DNA of 64,000 bases from Elysia chlorotica (Eukaryota > Mollusca > Gastropoda > Plakobranchidae), in the NCBI GenBank assembly GCA_003991915.1, contig RQTK01000028.1, positions 233,253 to 297,252 on the forward strand, read 5' to 3'. This document shows positions 1 through 11,245 of this stretch, piece after piece; within the stretch, counting starts at the first letter, position 1, and each line of letters begins with the position of its first letter. Under the pieces are notes generated by a model. That model did not search any database and was not told the origin of the DNA. It worked only from the letters and a program-made list of their open reading frames with translations. Position numbers and translations under genes: made by a program.

Positions 1-180
1 CTGGGTCATACATCGGGGTCGGTTGGAACCACTTCTCTGCTCCTGGTCATACATCGGGGTCGGTTGGAACCACTTCTCTGCTCCTGGTCATACATCGGTG
101 TCGGTTGGAACCACTTCTCTGCTCCTGGTCATACATCGGGGTCGGTTGGAACCACTTCTCTGCTCCTGGTCATACAGCAG
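1..180. repeat. 41-bp minisatellite, about 4.3 copies, cut by the window edge
   Basis: The motif GGTCATACATCGGGGTCGG recurs at 4, 45, 86, 127 and (diverging) 168, a 41-bp period. Copies are almost identical; one has ATCGGTG in place of ATCGGGG. The array runs off the left edge, so its full length is unknown. A short open frame across it is only a translation of the repeat. Confidence 0.95.
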
Positions 181-1490
181 GGTCGACACTGGACACACAG
201 AAGCGTATTAAGTGTAGACATTGTTATACTCTAGTTGGGCTACATTGATACACTTCGATGGATGGTTAGGCTAATAGCATGCTCTAGTACTACACTTGCG
301 AAAAAAACCTAGACTTTCAAATTCTATTATGATCACTTCACGGCATGTCCATCTGTCTATCTCACTACCTTCCCCTCGCTAGATTGAGTTATCTGTGGAT
401 GGTTTGCGATTTTACATCATGTTTGATGCTATGTCTCCATCGGTTTGATTAACTATTGATGCATTTGCCTCTCTTACCTCTAGTCTGATTTTTCTTGGGC
501 CTGTCTGATGTCGAGTACATTCTGAATGCGCCACTCTGTGTGTTTGTGTAGGTCTACATCTCTCTTACCCCCCTCCCCCACTCAAATCTCTGTTTCCAGA
601 TCTATTTTATTTGCAAGCTCACAGGAAGGTTGTTTATCAAATCTCTTCTTTTCTCCCCCCCCCCCCCTCTTTTCTATTATTCAATTTGGTTGTTGTTCCT
701 AATTATAAGTAATAAAGATGATCTTTAAAAGCGTAAACGTGGCTATGTGTCGCAGTTTGCTGCTTCGTTTTGCAATGATTTCCATACAGAAAATTATCGA
801 CAACAATATCATTTAGTATTAATTTACTCTGCCATTTTGACAAGATGTTTAAAAAAGACCTTAAAAAAGATATGCAGATTTTCTCACGGAATGCTCCATG
901 ATACAGACAAACATGACCCTTCAACTTTAGCTTTGACCTGCAAATGAGCAATAATCACCAGGTTAAATATTGGACGACGCGAAATTGATCTCATAGCGAC
1001 AGGGAAACGTGAAGCGCGACACGCCATTTCTCAGGGAACTCTCATTTACAATTCCACAGAAATGGAGGGGGAAAGGACAAAACAGAATGCTTTGACCAGT
1101 GCGTGGTCAGTTGCCAATACAATGATCCCCGTGACCATTTGATCAGTTTCTGCCCCTGGTCTGTGTGTGTGTCCACAGAACCAACCTTTCCACCTGAGGC
1201 AGACGCTAAGTGCCATTCTATGCTCCCCACCGGTGCGGTTCTTGCATCCCTCGTGCACGCGGGGGGTGGGTGAGCAGAAGCTACGAGGAAATGTTCTTTT
1301 ACGCTCACTTCGACTGCTCATTAGGACAACTATAATTTTCCGGTTCAGTGATTTCTGCTTGTATTGATTTCCTGGTGACTCAGATGAAAGGAGACGCTTG
1401 GAATGGAAATACACAAAATAGAAAGACTGAAACACGGGAAGAAAAGAAGAAGAATTAAAAAATTGTTAAAAATAGAAACAAGCAAAAAAA
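181..1490. other. Unannotated spacer
   Basis: I see no gene, SINE or long repeat here. There is a C13 homopolymer at 655-667. Overlapping short frames on both strands at about 1040-1430 have no recognisable domain and no supporting context. Confidence 0.6.
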
Positions 1491-1604
<114 letters not shown>

Positions 1605-1969
1605 ACAAATTGATTTGACACTGGACCTACATGAAAGTAGGAAACTCGCCCACAAGGAGACAGAAGAGTCAGACTCATCACCGGCAAATGGAACATTAGC
1701 GGGCGCAAAGCTGCTACAGGTGAAGGCGCAAGGACAGTCCAGAGAGGGAGTAGCCAACAAACTCCGCTGGGGCCGAGGTACTGTGCTGGACCTCCGAGCT
1801 ACTGCTTTGTTTAATGGTGCTTGAAAACGCAGCTCATTGTGTGGGGTCCTCTGGAAACCAGTGGACTGTTGTACTCACTCTGACCATTAGCTGGGCATTA
1901 TCTGGCTTCGGCCCTAAGGTGAGCTACAATACTTCGTCCCTGGGGGGTGCGGCTGGTGTGTACTCTCGG

Positions 1970-1974
<5 letters not shown>

Positions 1975-2030
<56 letters not shown>
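1975..2030. repeat. (CT)n microsatellite
   Basis: Pure TC/CT dinucleotide, grading into CT-rich DNA up to about 2110. Frames reading Leu-Ser across it are artefacts. Confidence 0.97.
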
Positions 2031-2034
<4 letters not shown>

Positions 2035-2687
2035 TCTCTATCTCTCTTTACGTCTCTCTGTTTGTGTCTCTGTCCTTACCACTATCCCCATCTTTCTGTT
2101 TTCTTTATGACTTTTTCTGTCTGTTGTTCACTGTCTTTGCCTCGATTTGTGTCGCTTTGTTTACCTGTCTCTCTTATCTTTTTCTCTTACCTATCATCCA
2201 TGATCTCTCTTAATAAAAAAAAAACAATATTTCTCCCTGCTCTTTTCCCTAGAAATGTATTTCAATTTTGTTTCAGTGAGCAATCGGTTGCTTTATAAAT
2301 GATTGGAATGGTGATATACATGTAGTTAATCCAAGGTTTTGAACACTAAAATAGCCAATGGATATGTTGGTTAAAATCAGTTGTATCGTGTATTTTCTAC
2401 CCTCAGTTGTTCAGGCTGTGATCAGGATAAAAGAATAACCATTATCGTTCATATTTTGTGGTGCTATAATAGATTTCTGTTCAGACGTGGACATTTTATA
2501 ATAAGCGCTGAGTTGTTTCGACCTTCCAAACACTAAATATTTTTCACTTTGCTTTTGAATAACTCTTTTTAAATACCAGTAAGCAATGCACTGCTCTTTT
2601 AAAACTAACTGCCTCATAGTATACTATCTTAACATGTAATATTAGTAGTTGAAGAAGTGGTAGTATTAGCAGTAACATCATCACCAG

Positions 2688-2690
2688 CAA

Positions 2691-2722
<32 letters not shown>

Positions 2723-2753
2723 ATAGTAGTAGTAGTAGAAGTAGTAGGAGTAG

Positions 2754-2831
<78 letters not shown>

Positions 2832-2832
2832 C
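2688..2832. repeat. (CAG)n-(TAG)n trinucleotide array
   Basis: A short CAG block changes to TAG/GTA with AGG interruptions, then about 24 pure TAG units. It gives poly-Val on the plus strand, and poly-Leu and poly-Tyr on the minus strand. The composition is close to the much longer array at 44528-44802. Confidence 0.97.
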
Positions 2833-3570
2833 GACTGGTTTCGTTTAGTAGGATCAATAAGGTTGACATTTTTTAAAGAGAAAACAGTTATTTTTAAGAG
2901 TGTCTCGGTTTTCCGCTGTATGTTGTATCTGTGTGGAGCAAACATACTGTTAGACTGTTTCGTAAGTTTAATGAAATAAAAACATGATGGCTTATTTTAA
3001 TTTAATAAGTTAGATTGCACAAACTGGTAACTACAAAGAAGGGAATTTATATCTTTATTTATTTATTCATTTATTTATTTTTAACTTTAAAAAATTTTTC
3101 AACAGAAAAACAATACAATCAACGCTTCTGCCAGCATGTTTGGGACAATGGATTTATTGCCTCTTCAAGTTCTGGGTTTATTGCGGGTTTTTTCGGGTCT
3201 CCGAGTTCAACCCATTGTCTGTCCACTGGGGTGACGTAACGCGATAAATTGTCTGCAGTTTGGACAACTCGTGGAGAGAATGTGGATCTTGATTTAATTC
3301 TGCAGACGGAGAGAAGTATCAAGTTCGCGCCGAATTTGCTTAACTATCTACATTGTGACGCTGATCGAATTCTGCAGAAAGCTCCAAGTTAAACCGAATA
3401 AATTAAACAACAGCCTCAGCCGTTCACAGTGTTTATATGCATATCAAAATTCTTCTTCCTTTGAAACTAAACAAAACATACACTTTTATAACGGATGTCC
3501 ACAATTGCTTTTTACCTCTGCTATAAAAGCTTTGTCATGAAAAGTAATAAATTAGATACCGTTGTGATTA
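2833..3570. other. Unannotated AT-rich spacer
   Basis: Nothing recognised. There is an imperfect ATTT-rich patch near 3050-3085. Short frames have no motif. Confidence 0.5.
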
Positions 3571-3572
3571 TT

Positions 3573-3656
3573 GTGTGTGCGTGTGTGCGTGCGCGTGTGT
3601 ACGTGCGTGTGTGCGTGTGTGTGGCGCGTGTGTACGTGCGTGTGTGCGTGTGTCTG
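3573..3656. repeat. (TG/CG) alternating purine-pyrimidine tract
   Basis: Mixed GTGTGCG and GTACGTGCG units repeat imperfectly over about 84 bp, including one internal duplication of about 36 bp. Alternating purine-pyrimidine DNA with CpG steps can adopt Z-form; that is known chemistry and is not shown here. Confidence 0.85.
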
Positions 3657-4192
3657 GTGTCAGAATGTGACACGCTTTGCGATCCAAACGACTTTAATGC
3701 TTTACATAATCGCGCCCATAACGCATGGCGGTTTCTGGTCGCTCATTGGCGCGCGAGTCGAGGGTAGAGCTATGTTTTACCGCCGGTAAAGATTCCCGTA
3801 CCAACCGTTTTTGGTTTTTGCTCTGCGTCCTGCAATCGTCAGGCCTTTACAGACAAGGCTGCGGCCCAGCTATCCTGGACGTTAGCAGCTTTCTGTTCTG
3901 GTATATACATGTATACACAACTCGCTGGCCACATGCGCCATTTTCACATGTAAGTAAAAAGTAATGAAAATACAAAAATCTTATCTAAAATCCGACTAGG
4001 TTAACGATGTGGAGGTAACGATATCGTCGCTGGGCAGGTTTCATTGCCCTAGAATGTCAATGTCACACACCCAACTCGTCGCTTGTTTAGCATTTAGATC
4101 AATTCCGTCTCACACTTGTGTTTTCAATGAGACAAGCTGATCAGGGATCCCTCCAGGGAGCTGCTGACATGTTTAGACTGCACTATATGACC

Positions 4193-4249
4193 TGTATGTG
4201 TGTGTGTGTGTATGTGTGCGTGTGTGTGTGCGTGTGTGTGTGTGTGTTT
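4193..4249. repeat. (TG)n microsatellite with CG interruptions
   Basis: TG repeats broken by ATG and GCG units. The His-Thr frame on the minus strand is a repeat translation. Confidence 0.95.
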
Positions 4250-4600
4250 GTGTCAGACAACCAAGCCGCTCCCCGTCCCGTCACTGTAACATAATCACAC
4301 CCTTTAGCCATGTTTCCTGGTCGCTTATCGACCCGTGAGTTCAGTACAGCGTTATGATTGGACGACGGTGGGAATTCCATAGCCAATCGTCTTCAATGGT
4401 GCAAGAAGTTTGTTTTCGCAAGACTGCTATTGATGGATTGGGTAATGTTTCTTTCTTTGAGCTTCCTGCAGAATTTCTATCAAATTATTGTGGATACTTT
4501 TTTTGAAAACTGTACTAGAGACCTAGACCTAGTTCTCGCCAGCCTGTCGGTTCTGATTGACCATTATTGTTGGCGTCTCCATGAACTGCAGCGCATGGGA

Positions 4601-4636
4601 CATCATGTGACATCACGTGACATCACGTGACATCCC
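4601..4636 (+). promoter_or_regulatory. 10-bp tandem array carrying CACGTG E-boxes
   Basis: Unit CATCACGTGA is repeated at 4601 (CATCATGTGA variant), 4611 and 4621, then decays at 4631. Two units contain the perfect E-box palindrome CACGTG inside TCACGTGA, the core preferred by bHLH-Zip factors. Exact 10-bp spacing would put the sites on one face of the helix. No gene is identified nearby, so regulatory function is speculative. Confidence 0.35.
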
Positions 4637-4639
4637 GGC

Positions 4640-5875
4640 TGCCAGACTGGCTGGTGTCCTGTCAACACACGGAGACAGAGCCGCCAAAACACAGACACCT
4701 CCACAGGGAGATGCATGTACACAGAATGTTCCATTGTAACAGAAGGACAGTAGAGCTAGAGCTACGCCAGTTTCATGTCTGTTGGGAAACTTTCATTTGA
4801 AAAAAAAACAACTAATAAGACTCGGAGAGAAGCAGGTGTGGCCGTAACGTGCACACACTCTGAGATTCATATTGAGGTGTTTCAAGCTATTAAACCGAAA
4901 CATCCCTAGATAACAGATCTACCTCTAGAGATTTATACAATTTTGATTTAACTTTAAATGAAAGTTATCGATTTCATTAACTATTGAGTGGGTAGTTGGG
5001 GTGAGTTGGTTCAACGTCCAATGTCGTCATTACTATTTATAGGTTATTGATTGTGGGGGTCATTGGTCCATAGTACTATGAAATGTAACGTGTTAAAGGT
5101 GCCTAACGACCTCTTATGTTACAATTGTAAACAATGTCTAAACATAAAACTATTACATGCATTTATGTAAGATGAATAGCCATTAGATAAAGCGGTTTAT
5201 CAATGCAGTCTCTACGATTTGCTAACTTTTCAAATTGCATTATGAGACAACGAAGAAATACTTCCTAATTTAAACAAACACACTCAATGTCCTTAAAATA
5301 TGCTGAATGAGAATCTTTTTTAATCTGTAAAACAAGTTAAACATGTACAGGGAAATGATCGGCAAACCCTTAAAATTAAGAATAATTTTAGAATGATTTG
5401 ATTAAACACCTTTTAGATTATATCAGAGCTAGTGAATAATTTTCAAATAGGTGCGAATTTCCTAGCATACTTAATGAAAGAAAGAGCCAGAGGAAATCTA
5501 ACTATGCCACCTCGAGGGCTAGTTTCAAGACCACAGTCACCCCACGGGCCAACTGTGAGGCAAGACGCAATCAGCATCTAGCACTCTCACGTCTACCAGT
5601 AATCAAAGCCTTACACGGTTTTCTATGAAACTTAATGGAACTGGGGATTTCCACAATAAAATATTTTTTTTAATGCAAAACCAGTTTACTTTACCTGCAC
5701 ACTTCAACGCAGGCGCCAATGCCTCAGGTGTAGGATCGTGTCATGTGGTCCAGTGGCTAGTTTCCCTCCTTAGGAGTAGTGGGTGCAGTTTGTGTATGGG
5801 CAGCCCCTAGAGCTTTGTGCCGGCTCCACACCTGGACTGTACACTGGCGGACACCGGGAGGGCCAACGTCTGACA
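4640..5875. other. Unannotated AT-rich spacer
   Basis: No gene or repeat family recognised. A weak tRNA A-box-like string (GTGGTCCAGTGG) near 5744 has no matching B box and was not called as a SINE. Confidence 0.5.
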
Positions 5876-6126
5876 GGGGGAGGAGGGTCCTGGGGTAGAT
5901 GATCGGCTTACGACGCAAAAAGTCCGTAGTTCGAGTCCTGGCGATTTCGGTTCTTAAGGGTTGGGTCGGCGTTAGTCTAACGTGACCAACTGAGAGAGGA
6001 GTCATGGTATCCCCGCCCTGTATTGTGTGTGAAAGCACATAAAAGTGTCAGACGTCAGTGTTGGGGCCCGTCCACAATATAGCCAATATAGTGCTGATGT
6101 TGGACATTAAACCAACTCAACAACAA
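5876..6126 (+). mobile_element. tRNA-derived SINE, diverged, near full length
   Basis: The head has an A-box-like GGTCCTGGGGTAGA and a B box AGTTCGAGTCC near 5929. The body (GGGTTGGGTCGGCGTTAGTC, then GAGTCATGGTATCCCCGCCC) and the core (CACATAAAAGTGTCAGACG) match the copies at 34144 and 62295. The tail is GTTGGACATTAAACCAACTC followed by AACAACAA. Divergence from the 62295 copy suggests an older insertion. Transcription by Pol III is expected for this class and was not tested. Confidence 0.88.
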
Positions 6127-6290
6127 CTCACAGAGAAAGGCCTACCAGGATTCCTATCCTATTCGGCCGCACTATATTGACAATAAACCTAACCAGAAGG
6201 GAACATTTATCCGGTCCTGAGTTTCGAACCGGCGTTTTTGCCGATTGGAAGACGAATGCTCTACCACTTGCTCCATTCGCCCACCCAAAA
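6127..6290 (-). mobile_element. tRNA-derived SINE with a different head, 3' truncated
   Basis: Read on the minus strand from 6290, the head has GGAGCAAGTGGTAGAGCATT (A box) and CGGTTCGAAACTC (B box). The body then resembles that of the neighbouring SINE (GGTTAGGTTTATTGTCAATA, then AATCCTGGTAGGCC). It stops where the tail of the plus-strand SINE begins, so the two face each other. The head differs from the main family head, pointing to a separate subfamily sharing the same body. Confidence 0.7.
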
Positions 6291-8132
6291 TATAAGTAGT
6301 ACCCTGAGAGGTCATACGAGATGTACGCTTAGGTAGTACTCTTAAAATGCAACAAAAATACGGGTAGTAAATACGCTTATTTGGCGGAGATTGGCAGGTC
6401 GAAAGTTCTGACTCTGCCGGCACATGACTTTGACAGTGGCGAGTGGGGCGTAAACAACGCTCTCGGCGGCCTTCGGTTCTCTGCAGGAGAGAATCCCCCT
6501 ACCAGTTCAGCGGCGCTCAGGCTGTCAAGGCGAGTCCGAGAGGGCATGTGCACTGGCGTCGAGTGGACATAGGGTCTCACTTTCGCCAGGTTTAGAATAA
6601 AAATCACAGATTTAAAAAAATCGATTATTATCCAGCACTCCTGGTCAGAACTGTTTGATTGACATCAAGGTGGAAAGACCGTGAAACTGTGGGAATCTTT
6701 TTCTATTTTTCGGATGGGGAAGGGGGGGGGGGGGTGAGCGTCCTGGATGTATGTTCAAGTCTGGAGGCAAGGTGATTTCTATTTTTTAATGTTCTTGTTT
6801 TTGGCTTTATTTCGCTGGGTTGGGCGAGAAAGGAAGCAGTAAGGAAAACGGAATGGAATTTACGAGGAGAGCCGCCACATTAAAGCCGCCGAGTCTCTCA
6901 GAACTGGCGGCTGACAGGCCAGGAGACGTAGGTGTGAAATGGAAGGCTGGCGAACCAGGCGAGACTTTACGAGAGTTTACGAGAGTTTACGCGACCGTCA
7001 GCCCACTCAGCGGAACTCTAATTGTTTTCCGTGCGGAAATCTAGGGGAAATCCACGGAGGTTGAAATTGGAAGTCTCTTTAAAAAAAAGTTAAAATAGCC
7101 CTAAGCATGCGTTTATTTTAATTTAACGCCTTTGAAAAAGAGTTCCCCACCCACTGCAAGAGGAGTGGGTGTGTTTCCAGCGATGTGGTGTGTGCGGGGT
7201 TAGCAAGCAGGGCCGTATTGGGCGGTCAACAGGCGGAGCGCTGCCATACAATTCTTCTCGTGTGGGTGCAGCTTGGCTTGAACTGCAGGCGTTCCACATT
7301 AGCATGCTTGTTTATTCTTTTCTCTGAAAAATCCCTCATAACGGTGCTAGATTTGAATCGAGCCTCACTTGAAACATGTTTATTGAAGCTTTGCAACCCA
7401 TGCAAATCCAGGACGACTCAATGAGTAGTACTAGCTCTCCAGTTTTAGGATTCTTGCGATGTGTACCGTTTTCCCTTCTCCATAAGCCTTTGCTACCATG
7501 CGAAAAAATTGTTGATAAATTTTGCAAGGATAAGAAAAATCAAGAAAATACCTGCTGCGCATTTTCTTTTTTAATTTTCTCTCCCCCTCCCCCCCCCTTT
7601 CTTTTGTATGTAAACCTTTTTTAATCTGGTGTTTATTCATGTATCAGTCGGTGGTTGTTGGTTTCTGCCTAAGCACAATTGTTTAAAATATGGACAGTTT
7701 ATGTGTACAGTTTCAAGGTCTGTAGATATATCATTAAATTTTTTTTTACATCGGAGTGTTGAAATTGAGTGAAAAGAAACTCATGGTATTATATATGTAT
7801 CTTATAATAGAATTGCAACATTTAAAAAATGTAATAGTTTAAAGTCATACAGATTTCATGTGTATAAAACCATTGAATCCCCGAAACTTTGAAAAGCATC
7901 GGTAGGTCAGTAGCAGAACACGACTACACTTGAATAACATTATGCAGCGAGGCCAAAATAACGTAAGTGCATGTACTGTGATGTGATATGAACATATACA
8001 CCTAGGCAGAGAGGCGCAGAGTGAGGGCTACACAAGCACAGAGGAAGATATGGAACCAAAAGATAGAGGGTGGGAGGATTAAAGCGAGAAGGGATGACAC
8101 GTCTCTCTATTTGTCTGTCTGTTCGTTGCCCC
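6291..8132. other. Unannotated spacer
   Basis: No gene recognised. It contains a G13 run at 6721-6733 and a CT-rich/C-run patch near 7576-7600. The 6380-6590 GC-richer stretch has opposing open frames with no domain I can name. Confidence 0.5.
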
Positions 8133-8226
8133 TGTCTGTCTGTCTGTCTGCCTGCATGTCCGTATGCCTGTCTGTCTGTCTGCATGTAAGTCTGTCTGTC
8201 TCCCCCCTCTGTCTGTCTGTCTGTCG
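8133..8226. repeat. (CTGT)n tetranucleotide array, imperfect
   Basis: CTGT/CTGC units with interruptions. A Cys-Leu-Ser-Val frame across it is a repeat translation. Confidence 0.93.
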
Positions 8227-8547
8227 TTCCCCCCTCTCTCTATCTCTCTCAAAGTGTCCTGACAATCACGTGACCACCAGGTATCGGACCACTAACCAGG
8301 TCATTACGGTGTAATGTGATCTGAGTTCTGTACTGCGACTCACTAGTCACTTCTGTTTAGAACATGCCTGGGTGCTTGGGGTATTCAATCGATCTACTTC
8401 CACTTAGAGTCTTCACAAGATACACGCGGCGATTCTGTGGTGTAAATTGTACGATAAGAGAAGAACAGATAAACTTAGAAACTTAGTTCATTTTGAAATG
8501 CAGTGGGGCGAGATGCTCTGACGATATAGTTCACGACTTCTAATCGG

Positions 8548-8634
<87 letters not shown>
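8548..8634. repeat. (ATC)29 trinucleotide array
   Basis: Twenty-nine uninterrupted ATC units. The minus strand reads GAT in one frame, giving a poly-Asp run in a roughly 100-residue frame. That frame is not a credible gene because the rest of it lies in a SINE. Confidence 0.97.
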
Positions 8635-8639
8635 TTTCA

Positions 8640-8795
8640 AGAAAGTTACCATACGGCGACGGGTCCCAAAGCGGGCTATCCAGAGCACCGACCCAAACGC
8701 TAGACAAAAAGGAGACGTCAGATAATGAACAACTCCCAGATCTGTTGCTTTGGAAGCCGACGCTCTAACACCAGGACCACCAAAATTCACATCAC
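8640..8795 (-). mobile_element. Diverged tRNA-derived SINE
   Basis: On the minus strand from about 8795, the head reads TGGTGGTCCTGGTGTTAGAG then CGTCGGCTTCC, like the main SINE head with a decayed B-box region. The body includes TTGGGTCGGTGCTC and CTTTGGGACCCGTCGCCGTA, which matches the SINE at 16662 and the core at 42830. Its head is duplicated in inverted orientation at about 9190-9250, as part of the large inverted repeat. Confidence 0.6.
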
Positions 8796-9268
8796 AATCT
8801 CAGCAAAACTTAATTTACCTATGTTTACCTATAGACTAACATAACAGAGCTGTTGTTGACACGGCAAAACACTCTTACACTTGTTTGGCGTTTCCTTTAA
8901 AGTCTCCCCAAACCCCAAGTTAGTGACGTCTCTATATCCACTCCGCCTTTAAAGTCTCCCCAAAACCCAAGTTAGTGACGTCTCTATATCCACTCCGCCT
9001 TTAAAGTCCACTAACTTGGGGTTTGGGGAGACTTTAAAGGCGGAGTGGACACAGAGACGTCACTAACTTGGGGTTTGGGGAGACTTTAAAGGAAACGCCA
9101 AACAAGTGTAAGAGTGTTTTGCCGTGTCAACAACAGCTCTGTTATGTTAGTCTATAGGTAAACATAGGTAAATTAAGTTTTGCTGAGATTGTGATGTGAA
9201 TTTTGGTGGTCCTGGTGTTAGAGCGTCGGCTTCCAAAGCAACAGATCTGGGAGTTGTTCATTATCTGA
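8718..9268. repeat. Large inverted repeat: 260-bp arms, 31-bp spacer
   Basis: Left arm 8718-8977 and right arm 9009-9268 pair with a constant coordinate sum (17986), so no indel is needed, and I saw only a few mismatches. Outer ends are TCAGATAATGAAC and GTTCATTATCTGA. Each arm holds a SINE head and two 52-bp minisatellite units. The spacer 8978-9008 is more of the same 52-bp unit. Alternatives are a foldback-type duplication, a recent inverted duplication, or an assembly or read artefact. Confidence 0.93.
8894..9008. repeat. 52-bp minisatellite, left block
   Basis: CCTTTAAAGTCTCCCCAAA begins at 8894 and again at 8946, and a partial unit starts at 8998, a 52-bp period. Each unit carries AGTTAGTGACGTCTCTATAT. 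This block forms the inner part of the left arm and the spacer of the inverted repeat. Confidence 0.93.
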
Positions 9269-9472
9269 ACCCCAAGTTAGTGACGTCTCTATGTCCACTC
9301 CGCCTTTAAAGTCTCCCCAAAAGCCAAGTTAGTGTCGTCTCTATATCCATTGCGCCTTTAAAGCCTCCCCAAACCCCAAGTTAGTGACGTCTCTATATCC
9401 ACTGCGCCTTTAAAGTCTCCCCAAACCCCAAGTTGGTGACGTCTCTATGTCCACTCCGCCCCTAAAGTGCAG
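9268..9472. repeat. 52-bp minisatellite, right block, about 4 copies
   Basis: The same unit as at 8894, in plus orientation, immediately beyond the right arm. Copies vary (AGTGTCGTCTC, AGTTGGTGACG, TATGTCC). Because it lies outside the arm, the inverted duplication probably happened within a pre-existing array. Confidence 0.92.
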
Positions 9473-9639
9473 GATAGCGGCTTGGCCGAGTCCCCCCGCC
9501 CAGCTGACCAACCCGGCAATTATCCTCTTGGCCTGTGGGCAGCGTGGTAAACGCAGCGTAAACTGGTCTGTACTAACTGTAAAACTGTTCGAGGTTGGAG
9601 GATTACACACCGCTCACCGCCAGGATTAATTGTAGTGGG

Positions 9640-9806
9640 GGTTGGGGTTGGGTTGGTTTAACGTCCAACAGCAGCACTATATAGGCTATATTGTGGAAGG
9701 GCCCCAAGACGGACATCTGGCAATTTTATGTGCTGCCACACACGAGACAGGGGATACCATGACTCCTGTCTCAGCCGGTCACATTATACTTACACCGTTG
9801 GCTGTA
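9640..9806 (-). mobile_element. SINE, 5' truncated (body and tail only)
   Basis: Plus-strand text starts with the reversed tail (GGGTTGGTTTAACGTCCAAC), then ATATAGGCTATATTGTGG, GTGCTGCCACACACGAGACA and CATGACTCCTGTCTCAGCC. The tRNA head is missing, as expected of a 5'-truncated retroposon. Confidence 0.93.
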
Positions 9807-9958
9807 GCAGTTTCGCCTCCGACTTTCTCATTTTCCCTTTTTTAATTTTTTTTTTGTTTTGCATTTTGCATTTGGAACCAAGTTACTTCTTTGCTATTCC
9901 CGAAACGTTTATTTCAAATGTTTTTCTCCTACCGTACCCACTGCCATTATTCCGACGA

Positions 9959-9974
9959 TCTCTCTGTCTCTCTG

Positions 9975-10020
<46 letters not shown>

Positions 10021-10117
10021 CTCTTTCCNNNNNNNNNNNNNNNNNNNNNNNNNNNNNNNNNNNNNNNNNNNNNNNNNNNNNNNNNNNNNNNTCTTTCTGT
10101 TTTGTGTCTCTCAGTCT

Positions 10118-10160
<43 letters not shown>
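9959..10160. repeat. (CT)n tract broken by a gap
   Basis: CT repeats at 9959-10018 and about 10128-10160 flank the run of N. Interruptions include CTCTGT triplets. The Ser-Leu frames with X residues across it are artefacts. Confidence 0.95.
10029..10091. other. Assembly gap (63 N)
   Basis: Undetermined bases inside the (CT)n tract. The true length of the tract is unknown. Confidence 1.
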
Positions 10161-10162
<2 letters not shown>

Positions 10163-10700
10163 CCTCTTTTTTTATACATGGAGACACCCAAATACGATGT
10201 TCCTTACCGCCTGTCTCGTTTCGGGCTTTATTGCATGAGTTTTCTTAAACTTATTGTTCCACTTCCGCGTCGCTTTGGTTTCAACTTTCTGATCTTGCAA
10301 TAATATCTTGTCCAATTTCCCCCCTCAAGAATTCCTTATTAGAACCGTTCCACATTAAACATTAACTCCATCCCATCATCACGCAACAGGTGGCATTAAA
10401 AACACATCAAGCGGTTTGGCCCAATCGCCTTCGATGATTCACTGATGAATTAAAGACTCAATAACACGTAGTGGTATCAATCCACAATAGCGCCCCCACG
10501 ATCTTCCAATGTTTAAAACTGAACAATAATCGAACGACGTGTTTTGTGCCCTGGCGGGCCCCCACCTTATCAACAGCCAAAATGGATACGGAATAAATTC
10601 AATTTAAGAGGAAAAATACATAAAACTTCATAGAAAATGCCCATTTAAGCATTTCAATGAATAACAAATAAACAAACAAAACACTTGGGACCACCGCTCC
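10161..10700. other. Unannotated spacer
   Basis: Nothing recognised. Confidence 0.5.
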
Positions 10701-11053
10701 ACCCCTGACACATGAATAGATTAAGTATTGACCAAAAATATAAAAAAACCGCTAAGAAAGAATTTCCCAATCTTCTAAAACCCAAGCGTCGGCGTTAATC
10801 TCCCTTTGTGTCCAGCTAAGCCCCTCATCGCCAGCTGATCTAGGGGTAGCCAGGAATAGCTCATCGCTTGACCAACACCCCTGACACATGAATAGGTTAA
10901 GTGTTGACTAAAAATATTTAAAAAAAACGCAAAGGAAGACAATCCCAATCTTCTAAAACCCAAGCGTCGGTGTTAATCTCCCTTTGTGTCCAGCTAAGCC
11001 CCTCATTGCCAGCTGATCCAGGGGTAGCCAGGAATAGCTCATCGCTTGACCAG
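10701..11053. repeat. Tandem duplication of about 177 bp
   Basis: Copy 1 (about 10701-10876) and copy 2 (10877-11053) share CCCCTGACACATGAATAG, CCCAATCTTCTAAAACCC and AATAGCTCATCGCTTGACCA, with scattered substitutions. The offset is 176 at one end and 178 at the other, so there are small indels. Confidence 0.93.
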
Positions 11054-11089
11054 TGAGTTGTCTCCTCTCCACCCCCATGTACTGGCCAT

Positions 11090-11245
11090 AGATGTGTCCA
11101 CTCGTGGCTATCTAGAGCTAGCGTTGGCTGTAGAGGGACAAGGTCCACTCCACCCCAGCCCCATGCAGTGGTCAGAGATGTGTCCACTCGTGGCTATCTA
11201 GAGAGGGACAAGGTCCACTCCACCCCAGCCCCATGCAGTGTTCAG
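11090..11245. repeat. Tandem duplication, units of about 86 and 70 bp
   Basis: Both copies carry AGATGTGTCCACTCGTGGCT and GGTCCACTCCACCCCAGCCC. Copy 2 lacks about 16 bp (the CTAGCGTTGGCTGTAG segment of copy 1). Confidence 0.9.

Noticed and set aside
5735..5875. Another SINE head just upstream of 5876
   Set aside because: An A-box-like string is present but there is no B box and no body match.
8488..8790. 100-residue minus-strand frame with a long poly-Asp run
   Set aside because: The Asp run is the (ATC)29 array and the rest lies in a SINE and the inverted repeat; there is no gene context.
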